A stretch of DNA of 64,000 nt from Maricaulis sp. (GTDB lineage: Bacteria > Pseudomonadota > Alphaproteobacteria > Caulobacterales > Maricaulaceae). This document shows, one piece after another, positions 16,382 to 24,308 of the stretch. How positions within the stretch are numbered: position 1 is the stretch's first letter; each line of letters opens with the position of its first letter. The stretch lies in NCBI RefSeq assembly GCF_030149515.1, contig NZ_JASBRI010000001.1, positions 124,001 through 188,000 on the forward strand, read 5' to 3'. The notes beneath the pieces were generated by a model. That model worked only from the letters and a program-made list of their open reading frames with translations, ran no database searches and was not told the DNA's origin. The position numbers and the translations under genes were made by a program.

Positions 16382-17408
16382 TCGCCGCATCACCGCCGGG
16401 GGGGCCGCGCCGCGGCCTGCCGGGGCCCTGCCGCGCGCGGTCCTGTTCGGCGAGCGCTTCGTTGTGAGCCGCGCCCTGCTGCATTTCGAACGGGTGGAAC
16501 GGCCGGCCGGACGCGTGGACGACCGCGTGCGCCGTGCAGTCGAGCTCGCCGCGCGCAACCGCGCCCCCTTTGCCGATCCCGGCCTGCACATCGTCTGGGG
16601 CCAGCGCCACGCCGCAGCCTGGTCCTGGGACCGCACCCTTCTGGCCCGCCTGGGTGTTCCCGAGGGCGCGTGGGTGATGCCCGAACCGGCCCTCGCCGCG
16701 CCGCCCCGGGAGGACGGGTTCCGCCTGCGCGAACTGCATGACGGTTATGAAGGTCAGCTGGTGCGCCAGGGCGAACTGTTCGCCAGCCGCTTCTGGCCGC
16801 GCCGCCCCTCGCAACAGGATATCGACCTGTTCGTGCGCGCCTGCGGCGTGGCCACTGACGATGCCGACACCGCGCCCGCCGGGACTGTGGACACGCTGCG
16901 CATCCGGGTGCGGGACTGGACCTCGCGGCTGACGCCCTTGCATACCGGACTGGCTGTCTTGCTGCTGGTCGGCGTACCGCTGCTTTACGCCGCCGGCTCG
17001 CAGGCCCGGCTGAGCTTCGATCTCCACGGCGCCCGCAGCCAGTTGCAGGGCGTCGTGGCCGAAAGTTCGGCGCAATTCGATGCACTGCGGCAATACCAGG
17101 CCAATACCCGACTTCTGGAAAGCTACCGGGCGGCGCTCGATCTCGCGCATCCCCTCGCCCCGGCGGCCGATCTCGCCGAGGCGGCCCAGGCTGTGGGCGG
17201 CCGGCTCGAGCGATTCCAGATCGCACCCGGCCGCGTCGAAGCGATTCTCGGCGCCGGCAATGACGCCGATCCGGCCGAGATCGTACGCCGTCTCGAGAAT
17301 GCACCGTCGCTGGCGAATGTGGAAATCCGCCGGGCACGCACGCAAGGACAGTGGGAGGTGCGGGCGGAGCTCGTTCAACTGGCCGGCGTGCAGGAGGATG
17401 CGGCATGA
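16335..17408 (+). CDS. gspL: Type II secretion assembly protein GspL-like
   Basis: 357 residues. A cytoplasmic part (about 1-205), one transmembrane helix (TGLAVLLLVGVPLLYAA, about 210-226) and a periplasmic ferredoxin-like part: the bitopic layout of GspL, which links GspE to the inner-membrane platform. Sequence similarity is weak, so the call leans on topology and on its place between gspK and gspM. The start at 16335 has GAGGGGG seven bases upstream but lies 47 bp inside gspK. It ends with an ATGA overlap into gspM. Confidence 0.75.
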   Translation: MSKRSTRLTNFLRPIDRRITAGGAAPRPAGALPRAVLFGERFVVSRALLHFERVERPAGRVDDRVRRAVELAARNRAPFADPGLHIVWGQRHAAAWSWDRTLLARLGVPEGAWVMPEPALAAPPREDGFRLRELHDGYEGQLVRQGELFASRFWPRRPSQQDIDLFVRACGVATDDADTAPAGTVDTLRIRVRDWTSRLTPLHTGLAVLLLVGVPLLYAAGSQARLSFDLHGARSQLQGVVAESSAQFDALRQYQANTRLLESYRAALDLAHPLAPAADLAEAAQAVGGRLERFQIAPGRVEAILGAGNDADPAEIVRRLENAPSLANVEIRRARTQGQWEVRAELVQLAGVQEDAA

Positions 17409-17971
17409 ACGCCCTGAATGTCCTGATTCAGCGCCTGTCCACCTCCCTTACCGTACGGGCCCAACTGGGTCTCATCGTGCTGCTGGCCCTGGTCGGCTTC
17501 GTCGCCGTTATGGATATGTCGGCCCGCAATGCTGCGCTGCGCCAACAACTGACCACCGTGCGCACCGAACTGGCGGGCCGGGAAGCGGCGCTCGACCAGC
17601 GCGACTGGAACAGCGTGCTCAGCGAAGCAGATACAGAGGTCGCCGCCGTCGAGGCCCGCTTCTGGCGCGGCGCCACAACCGGTCTGGCCAGCGCCCAGAT
17701 TCTCGGCGCGGTGGAAACCGCGGCCCGGCTGGCCCGGCTTAACTCTCCGCGGGTTCAGGTGCTGCGCAGCGACGCCCTGTCCGACCGGGCGATTCTTTTC
17801 GAGGTCGAACTCACCGCGCGCAGCAACGATGGCGGCTTCGCCACCTTCCTGGAGGCGATTACGGAGGCCGAAGGCGAGTTGCGCCCTGCAGAATTGGTGT
17901 GGGAGGGCCGCAATCGGCCCGTCACGATCCGTCTGGTCGCGCCCGCCATCATCGACGGGGCGGATTCGTGA
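17405..17971 (+). CDS. gspM: Type II secretion assembly protein GspM-like
   Basis: 188 residues. A short cytoplasmic N-terminus, a transmembrane helix (LGLIVLLALVGFVAVMDM), a coiled-coil segment about 40-75, and a small periplasmic alpha/beta domain, as in GspM, the partner of GspL. ATGA overlap with gspL upstream and TGATG overlap with the next gene. The identification is mainly positional and topological. Confidence 0.75.
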   Translation: MNALNVLIQRLSTSLTVRAQLGLIVLLALVGFVAVMDMSARNAALRQQLTTVRTELAGREAALDQRDWNSVLSEADTEVAAVEARFWRGATTGLASAQILGAVETAARLARLNSPRVQVLRSDALSDRAILFEVELTARSNDGGFATFLEAITEAEGELRPAELVWEGRNRPVTIRLVAPAIIDGADS

Positions 17972-18480
17972 TGCCACTCATGCAGCTCCGATTCGCCGCC
18001 GCGGGCGTGCTCTGCGCGCTCGCAGCCCTTGCCGGGCTGCTCCTGCCGCCCGCCACCCCGTCGGCCGGCTCGAGCGGACAGGCCAGTTCCCTCACCGCGC
18101 TTGCCGGTCCCGACGGCGCCGACGTTCAGGCCTTCGTCGAACGGCTCGGCCGGACCAATCTCTTTCCCGCAGCCCGGACGGTCGCCGAGATCCGGGGCGA
18201 GACGGACCCGGAGGCCGGAACGGGTGTGGCTCAACCGGGCGCAGGCAGCGAAGCGGATGCGGCTGCGCGCAGTCCCGCGATCCGCGCGCTTGTCCGGCGG
18301 GAGGCCGAGTGGCGGCTGTATGCGGCCGGCGAAGCGAGCCTCACCGACGTATTCGTGCCTGGGGAGGAACTGTTTGACGGCTGGGTGATTGCCGAGATAA
18401 GCCCGAGAACGCTCCGGCTGGAGCGGAACGGGGACTATCAGATAATTGATGTATTTGTATCCAATGATGTAGGGCAGTGA
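17971..18480 (+). CDS. GspC/GspN-like periplasmic protein of the T2SS
   Basis: 169 residues with an N-terminal hydrophobic anchor (AAGVLCALAALAGLLLP). The last 70 residues, EWRLYAAGEASLTDVF then DGWVIAEISPRTLRLERNG, follow the homology-region pattern of GspC/XpsN, in which a beta-strand module contacts the secretin N-domains. It lies between gspM and gspD, where xps-type clusters place xpsN, which fills the GspC role. There is no PDZ domain. Whether it is called C or N, it is likely the inner-membrane to secretin connector. TGATG overlaps on both sides suggest tight translational coupling. Confidence 0.65.
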   Translation: MPLMQLRFAAAGVLCALAALAGLLLPPATPSAGSSGQASSLTALAGPDGADVQAFVERLGRTNLFPAARTVAEIRGETDPEAGTGVAQPGAGSEADAAARSPAIRALVRREAEWRLYAAGEASLTDVFVPGEELFDGWVIAEISPRTLRLERNGDYQIIDVFVSNDVGQ

Positions 18481-20600
18481 TGACTCGAATCAGGCAATTC
18501 ACACTCGGCTCGCTGGGCCTTGTGGCGCTCTCGGGGTGCACCGCCGCAACCTTTACGCCGGATTCCCGGCTGAACCCAGTCTTCGAAGCGCGCCGCGCAG
18601 AGCAGGCAGCGCGAGCCGCAGACGACGCCACCGAGGGCCAGGACGTGGCCGCGCTCGAACAAGCCGGCTCTGACGAGATCGTTACCGGCCGCCGCACTGT
18701 GCCGGGCGGTTCGCGCAGCTCGGGATCCGGGGCGCTCGGCGATACGCTGACGCCCTCGGGACCGACGATCAACGCCACACTGCCGGCCCAGCCGCTGGCC
18801 GCCTTCATAGATACGGCTCTCGGCGAAATCCTTGGCGTGCCCTACGCTCTCGGGCCGGGCGTTGCAGACCGCAGCGACATCGTCTCGCTGCGCAGCGTTC
18901 AGGATATGACGCCGCAGACCTTTCTCGGCCTGTTCGAAGCCGCCATCGCCGAGTATGGCCTGGCGATCGACGTGCAGGACGGAATGGCCTTGGTGATCGA
19001 ACGCAGCGATCTGCGCAGCAATATGCCGCAGGTCATCCGGGCCCGTGCACGGGCAAGCGTCTCTGCCCCCCTTCGTCCCGTGATCCAGTTCGTGGAATTC
19101 GAGTTCATCGACGCAGCGGAAATGGATGCGATTCTCCGCCAGGCCTTCCCAGACCAGCAGGAATTATCGATCCAAGTCCGGCGCGACATCAACTCGATGA
19201 CACTCACTGGCCTGTCCGATGTGGTCGACAGTGCTCTTCAGCTGATTGAACAGCTGGATCGCGCGCGTTTCGCCGGCGCTGCCGTGGTGACGCTGTCGCC
19301 TAGAAATTGGGAAGCTTCGGAACTGGCCCAATCGCTGGTCGATATCCTTACCCTGGAAGGCTATCAGGTCGGCTTGGGCACCCGGCAGGTCCGGCCGCTG
19401 TCGATGCTGGCGCTGGAACAAACCAACCAGATCCTGATCTTTGCCCACAATGAAGACAATCTGGCCCATCTGATTGCCACTGCGCGGCGCCTTGAGCAGG
19501 CAGCGGAGCGGGAAGACGCTACCCGTTCCTATGTCTACCAGGTGCGCAACACCGACGCCGAGGATATCGCCGGTGTTGTCCGCGCCGTACTCGGTGAAGC
19601 TTCGCGCCAGACGGCTGGGCCCGAGACCGAAGCGGGCGGCACCGCATCCTCGACGAGCTCGCTCAATTCCCGACTTGCGGTCGATACGTTTGGCAACCGG
19701 CTCATTTTTACCGGCGCACGCGATGAATACGACAATCTGGTGCGCATACTAGAGCAGCTGGACACACCGGTGGCGGAAGTTCTTGTCGAAGTGACAATCG
19801 CCGAAGTGGTGTTCAGCGACAGCACGCGTTTCGGCCTGGAGTTCTTTCTCAATACGATGGGCGGCGATGTGCAGCTGGGTACCCGTGACGGACTTGGCTT
19901 ATCCAGCGGCGGCCTGTCTGCGGTGGTCACATCAGGTCAGGTCGATGTGGAAGCAGCCGCTAACGCCACCAATTCCCGCATCAACATCCTCTCAACACCG
20001 CGTGTTGTAGCCCGCTCTGGTGAGTCGGCCGAAGTTCAGGTGGGCACCGATGTTCCCATCATCACGTCTCAGCGTGCGGCCAACACGCAGGATTCCGGCT
20101 CCACGGACATTCTGCAATCGATTCAGTACCGGTCGACCGGCGTACTTCTGACGGTGGAACCCCGGGTGTTCAGCAATGATCGCATCGATCTAGCTATCAC
20201 CCAGGAAGTCAGTTCTGCCGACGAAAACCCCAATCAGGCAATCGGTAGTCCGATCATTTCCAATCGTCGGATGACGTCGGCTATCACACTGCAAGATGGC
20301 CAGACCGCGGTTCTCGGCGGTTTGATCAGCGAGACGGTCAATCGCGGTTCCACCGGAGCGCCGCTGCTCCAGGATCTGCCTCTGCTGGGGAACCTCTTCA
20401 AGACCGAAACATTCAACAACGATCAACGCGTCCTGCTCGTTCTCGTCACGCCGTTCATCTTGAACGACCGGACCGACCGACAACGCATTGTGGATGCATT
20501 CCGCGGTGAAATAAACGACGCCTTCGTTTCCCGGATCGGCGCGGGCGACACGTTCCTGCAACATGAGCACCCGATGCAGGTCCGAACTGCTGACGAGTGA
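18480..20600 (+). CDS. gspD: Type II secretion outer-membrane secretin GspD
   Basis: 706 residues. N0/N1-N3 periplasmic modules (about 90-420) are followed by the secretin domain with VEVTIAEVV, the VGTDVPIIT segment and the C-terminal motif LGGLISETVNRGSTGAPLLQ / DLPLLGNLFK. The N-terminus is a lipoprotein signal (LGLVALSGC, Cys20), unusual for T2SS secretins, which mostly have cleavable Sec signals. No separate pilotin gene is seen, so self-lipidation could replace it. A Gly/Ser/Thr-rich low-complexity stretch (GGTASSTSSLNS) lies near 385-397. ATG at 18480 in a TGATG overlap. Confidence 0.93.
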   Translation: MTRIRQFTLGSLGLVALSGCTAATFTPDSRLNPVFEARRAEQAARAADDATEGQDVAALEQAGSDEIVTGRRTVPGGSRSSGSGALGDTLTPSGPTINATLPAQPLAAFIDTALGEILGVPYALGPGVADRSDIVSLRSVQDMTPQTFLGLFEAAIAEYGLAIDVQDGMALVIERSDLRSNMPQVIRARARASVSAPLRPVIQFVEFEFIDAAEMDAILRQAFPDQQELSIQVRRDINSMTLTGLSDVVDSALQLIEQLDRARFAGAAVVTLSPRNWEASELAQSLVDILTLEGYQVGLGTRQVRPLSMLALEQTNQILIFAHNEDNLAHLIATARRLEQAAEREDATRSYVYQVRNTDAEDIAGVVRAVLGEASRQTAGPETEAGGTASSTSSLNSRLAVDTFGNRLIFTGARDEYDNLVRILEQLDTPVAEVLVEVTIAEVVFSDSTRFGLEFFLNTMGGDVQLGTRDGLGLSSGGLSAVVTSGQVDVEAAANATNSRINILSTPRVVARSGESAEVQVGTDVPIITSQRAANTQDSGSTDILQSIQYRSTGVLLTVEPRVFSNDRIDLAITQEVSSADENPNQAIGSPIISNRRMTSAITLQDGQTAVLGGLISETVNRGSTGAPLLQDLPLLGNLFKTETFNNDQRVLLVLVTPFILNDRTDRQRIVDAFRGEINDAFVSRIGAGDTFLQHEHPMQVRTADE

Positions 20601-21220
20601 TGGACGAAACAGCGTTCCTTGCACTCGTCGGTATCGCGTCAGGAGTGATGGCAACACTTACCGGTCTGGCAACCGCGTCGTCTATGAGTATCTGGCGGCG
20701 ACGGCGGCGCAGAAACGTATTCCTCCTGGCCCTGGCGATCGCCATCGCCATGGCAATGACTTTCGGCTGGGTTGCACGCCAGCCGGTTTCCAGCCTTATT
20801 TTTGCAGGGGCCTGCGGTACCGCTGCATCGGCAGCAGCGTTGGACCTTGCGATCCGCCGCGTGCACGATCTCGGCACTTTTGCCGTGGCGCTTGCGGGCC
20901 TTGCCCACGCCGCGCTTACGTCGACCTTGATGTCCTCGCTTGTAGCGTCCGCCGGTTCGATGGCCATATTGGGGCTGGCAGGTCTCGTAACAACCGTGCG
21001 GCGTGGATCAACCGCTCTTGGGCTGGGTGATATTCTCTTCGCTTGCGCGTGCGGTCTTTGGGTCAATCCGGCCCTTTTGGCACCCGCTCTGCTGATGTCA
21101 GTAGCGGCTAGTGTAGTCATCGAACGCCCTTGGAGAAGCGACGCTTCGGTACGGATCGCGTTTGTACCGGGCCTAGCCCTAGGATACGGTATCGCGGCTG
21201 TGGGCGCACAGATTGTTTGA
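20600..21220 (+). CDS. gspO: Prepilin peptidase (A24 family) GspO, catalytic half only
   Basis: 206 residues with about six hydrophobic helices. The two catalytic aspartates of A24 peptidases are recognisable: ALDLAIRRVHDLGTF (in place of D..xRRIPN) and LGLGDILFACACGLW (the GxGD motif). The N-terminal zinc/methyltransferase domain of long PilD/GspO enzymes is absent, so it probably cleaves but does not N-methylate, like short TadV/CpaA-type peptidases. It sits in TGATG overlap with gspD and should process the GspG-K pseudopilins of this locus. Confidence 0.78.
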   Translation: MDETAFLALVGIASGVMATLTGLATASSMSIWRRRRRRNVFLLALAIAIAMAMTFGWVARQPVSSLIFAGACGTAASAAALDLAIRRVHDLGTFAVALAGLAHAALTSTLMSSLVASAGSMAILGLAGLVTTVRRGSTALGLGDILFACACGLWVNPALLAPALLMSVAASVVIERPWRSDASVRIAFVPGLALGYGIAAVGAQIV

Positions 21221-21221
21221 C

Positions 21222-21653
21222 ATGGACTCCATCGCAAAAGCCAAACATCTTCGGGCCGGCTTCAGTGTCATCGAGGCACTCGCCGCCATCGCTTTGCTCG
21301 CCGTGGCTCTCGCGCCGCTGTATTCGATGCTTCAGCAAATATCCGACGCTACTGCACGCACAAGGAATTTTGTTGAGGCCCGGGAGATCAGGTCGACTGT
21401 GATCAGCCTCGTTGATACCGGTCTTGATATACCGGAAGAAGTCCAGGGATGGTCGGTGCTTGTCACGAAGGATCAGAGCAGCTCACCAGAAGCGGTCGAT
21501 GGATACCTCGGAGGGCAATACTTTATGCTTTCGCTCGATAACTACAATATATCCATCCAAAAAAACGGATTTATCATGGAAGCACAATATCAGAAAATTT
21601 CACTCGATCCGATATATAATACAGAGGACGAAGCGATATTTAGCAATATGTGA
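21222..21653 (+). CDS. gspI: Type II secretion minor pseudopilin GspI-like
   Basis: 143 residues. Leader MDSIAKAKHLRAG, cleavage before FSVIEALAAIALLAVALAPL with Glu at +5. Length and the pattern of the first helix fit GspI, completing the H-I-J-K set, although its position after gspO at the cluster end is unusual. The last third is noticeably AT-rich (codons for Ile, Asn, Tyr, Lys) unlike the rest of the operon. There is only one base between the gspO stop and this ATG and no clear ribosome binding site, so translation probably depends on coupling. Confidence 0.7.
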   Translation: MDSIAKAKHLRAGFSVIEALAAIALLAVALAPLYSMLQQISDATARTRNFVEAREIRSTVISLVDTGLDIPEEVQGWSVLVTKDQSSSPEAVDGYLGGQYFMLSLDNYNISIQKNGFIMEAQYQKISLDPIYNTEDEAIFSNM

Positions 21654-21656
21654 TAT

Positions 21657-22481
21657 TTATCTATATATTTCGTATTTAGATTTATCAAAATTATTATCCG
21701 AGATGCTATCGAATATATTATCGTGAATGCTATTTCGCAGAAAAATTATATCCACCTGCCATAAAGATTCGTCAAAATAACATGGCTCAACTATATCAAA
21801 AATATTGAAACAATGCTCAGACATAAAATATACAACATCCGCCATATTGACCTGAGTTACCTCGACCACGACAATACTGCAACTGTTCAGAAATACGCTC
21901 GCGCCTCGCAAGACGCTCAGTTCGTGGCCATCCGTATCGATCTTGAGCAAGCAATTTTCCACGGAACCAAGATGCTCCGCAAAGGAATCGAGCGACACAA
22001 CATCGATCTGGCGAGCGGGGGTTTGCGTTGCGACTCCGTCCAGATGCGCACTGGAATTCATTGATCCCGCCTCGCCTAGAATCCGCAAAGACGCTTCCCC
22101 GTCGCTACACCCAACTGCTTTCTGGATCAGCGTGAAATTCAGCCCTTCATACGCCCGCCGGATCGGCCGGGCGCACTCATCGACCGGCTCGAACAGGAAA
22201 TGATGAACGTCGCGAAAATTGTCGATCAATTCGGGCGTGCCTTGAAGGACGCCGACATCAATCACCGCACCGACCGCCACGCCTCGCTTCTTTAAGATCC
22301 GAAACGCTTCCAGCTTCTTGGGCGAGCGCGCTCGCCCGCCACGTCGCCACTGTCGACCAAGCCGTTTCATGAGGGCCGTGAGCTTTTGAATAAAATCACG
22401 TAACTTGGCGATCACATGTGCTCCGACAAGTTTCCTATCCCGACGGGGTGCCGCCACATCTATTCGCCGCTCCGCCCTCAC
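21657..22481 (-). CDS. FkbM-family methyltransferase
   Basis: Up to 274 residues. Motifs of the FkbM fold: VGAVIDVGVLQGTPELI, the acidic FLFEPVDE, and LLKIDTDGHELSVLRGA. FkbM enzymes O-methylate sugars or other small molecules. The GTG at 22481 overlaps the wzt stop (GTGA); a second GTG at 22415 with CGGAG upstream starts closer to the domain and may be the true start. The 3' quarter is very AT-rich. It follows wzm-wzt in one operon, so it probably methylates the exported polysaccharide. Confidence 0.82.
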   Translation of the reverse strand: MRAERRIDVAAPRRDRKLVGAHVIAKLRDFIQKLTALMKRLGRQWRRGGRARSPKKLEAFRILKKRGVAVGAVIDVGVLQGTPELIDNFRDVHHFLFEPVDECARPIRRAYEGLNFTLIQKAVGCSDGEASLRILGEAGSMNSSAHLDGVATQTPARQIDVVSLDSFAEHLGSVENCLLKIDTDGHELSVLRGASVFLNSCSIVVVEVTQVNMADVVYFMSEHCFNIFDIVEPCYFDESLWQVDIIFLRNSIHDNIFDSISDNNFDKSKYEIYR

Positions 22482-23269
22482 TGCCGCGTTAGGGACAGCT
22501 TGTGACCACTCTCCTCATAGGCGGACAGCACCTCATTCATCGGTGCGTCCATCCGAATTCGTCCGTCATGAAGCCACAGACCACGGGTGCAATTGCTGAG
22601 CAGCAGGCTCTGGCTGTGAGAAGCGAGAACTAGAATGCCGGCCTGACCAACAAATGTTGCCATCCGTTCGCTCGCCAATTTACGGAACTTTGCATCGCCC
22701 GCCGACAGCCATTCGTCCAGAATAAGAATATCCGGTTCAAATGCTGTCGCGATCGCAAAATTCAGGCGCATACGCATACCGGCCGAATAGGTCTCCACCG
22801 GGAGGTCGATGAACTCGCCCAGCCCTGCAAAAGCTGCAATTTCGCTCCGGCGTTCCTCGATTTCCGCCCGGGTCCGTCCGGACGCGAGCCCCCTTAGAGT
22901 GATGTTCTGGTTGCCTGTCGCCTCACTGCGCATGCCCAGATTAATGTTTACCAGGCTGGTTGTCCGCCCATCTACAAGAACACATCCATTGTCCGGTGGA
23001 TATATACCCGCGAGGACCTGCAACAATGTGGTCTTGCCGGAACCGTTGGCTCCAACCAGCCCGATGCGCTCGCCTTCGTTTACCTCGAACGACACATCTT
23101 CCAACGCCCGAACACCTTTGATGTAACCGTGCTTGTCGCGCACCAGTCTCTGAATGCCCCCGAAATCTTCCCCGGGATCGAGCGCTGCAGTCTGCGTATC
23201 GAGCGAGCTGCGCGCCCGATTGAATATCGGGTAAGTAACGGCGAGTTGCTGTACGAGGATTCGAGACAT
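22478..23269 (-). CDS. wzt: ABC-2 polysaccharide exporter ATP-binding subunit Wzt
   Basis: 263 residues: Walker A GANGSGKT at 73-80, signature YSAGMRMRL at 161-169, Walker B ILILDEW at 181-187. The insertion before the Walker A region (about residues 15-55) and YSAGMRMRL are typical of Wzt/KpsT/TagH exporters of surface polysaccharides. It lacks the C-terminal carbohydrate-binding domain of long O9a-type Wzt proteins, so chain-end recognition by this subunit is not expected. It lies 9 bp after wzm. Confidence 0.92.
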   Translation of the reverse strand: MSRILVQQLAVTYPIFNRARSSLDTQTAALDPGEDFGGIQRLVRDKHGYIKGVRALEDVSFEVNEGERIGLVGANGSGKTTLLQVLAGIYPPDNGCVLVDGRTTSLVNINLGMRSEATGNQNITLRGLASGRTRAEIEERRSEIAAFAGLGEFIDLPVETYSAGMRMRLNFAIATAFEPDILILDEWLSAGDAKFRKLASERMATFVGQAGILVLASHSQSLLLSNCTRGLWLHDGRIRMDAPMNEVLSAYEESGHKLSLTRQ

Positions 23270-23278
23270 GACCGAGTC

Positions 23279-24106
23279 TTACAACCAGTATGGCAATCGG
23301 CGACGGAACGCAGCGGCAAAACCGGTTGCTGCTCCCCAAACCGCCAGGGTCAAGATACATACGACCAGCCAGCTCGTCGTTCTCGGCATTTCTCCCAAGA
23401 GGGGAGATCTGAAAATTTCAACATAGTGCGTCAACGGGTTCAGGTCCGCCGCAAATGCGCGCGTTCCGTCCAGTCCCTCGCGCACCCATAGGATAGGCGT
23501 GACAAAAATCAGTAGGCGCGTGATAGATGTTACCAAATGACCGACATCCTCAAATCGCGCTGAAACCAGTCCCAGCATGTATTGAACCGCCACCGCATTG
23601 AGCACGTAGACCAACAAGGCCGGAACAGCCAGTAGGGACAGGAAACTAGGTCGCCATCCCATCCACATCATAATGGGGACCACCACCGCCATCTGCAGGG
23701 CAAAGATCAGAAACGACCTAAACAGACTGCGGTAGACATGAACCGAATACGGCAATGGCATCGCCTTGATCCAGACGTGGGACGACGTAAAGACCTGGCA
23801 TCCGTCAATAAAATTGCCAGTTATAAAAATAAAGGCCGCATAGCCGAGCGCTACATAGACAATAAAGCTGTCTAACTCACGGCCCGAAAACCCCGAAAAG
23901 AAAAACGAAACGCCGGCTACGAACATCAGAAAGGAGACGACGATCCAGGATACGCCCAAGACGCTTCGGCGATAGCGCTGCTTAATCTCATCCCAGGCGA
24001 AGGTACGCCACAACTCCACCATTGTGAGACCGGTCCAAATATCATTCCAGAAGCCACGGACGCCTTGCGCCGCATGTGGGTCATACTGTCGGATCTGGTT
24101 TGTCAT
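23279..24106 (-). CDS. wzm: ABC-2 polysaccharide exporter permease Wzm
   Basis: 275 residues with about six transmembrane helices, and the N-terminal amphipathic stretch and ELWRTFAWDEIKQRYRRSVLG motif (read in two parts) typical of Wzm/KpsM permeases. With wzt it would flip an undecaprenyl- or lipid-linked glycan across the inner membrane. First gene of the wzm-wzt-fkbM operon; the 200 bp upstream, up to the glmS stop, holds no recognisable gene. Confidence 0.92.
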   Translation of the reverse strand: MTNQIRQYDPHAAQGVRGFWNDIWTGLTMVELWRTFAWDEIKQRYRRSVLGVSWIVVSFLMFVAGVSFFFSGFSGRELDSFIVYVALGYAAFIFITGNFIDGCQVFTSSHVWIKAMPLPYSVHVYRSLFRSFLIFALQMAVVVPIMMWMGWRPSFLSLLAVPALLVYVLNAVAVQYMLGLVSARFEDVGHLVTSITRLLIFVTPILWVREGLDGTRAFAADLNPLTHYVEIFRSPLLGEMPRTTSWLVVCILTLAVWGAATGFAAAFRRRLPYWL

Positions 24107-24308
24107 GACAGCTGATTACGGTCTCTGGGTTCGGAAAGGGTCGACGTTGGGGTAAATGAGCCGCTTCTGAGTGTCCATCCTGTTGCACGGTATCTTGCTG
24201 ATTTGCCAGCCTCGTGCGGAACGCGTGCCGCAAACGGCCGCAACGGACCGAGCGTTTCCACCACTGCAGACACTTCGCCCACACTTAACGTCGCCCGGCG
24301 TTGCCAAG

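Noticed and set aside
24107..24308. Small frames between wzm and glmS
   Set aside because: Short, overlapping in several frames, no ribosome site and no recognisable sequence.
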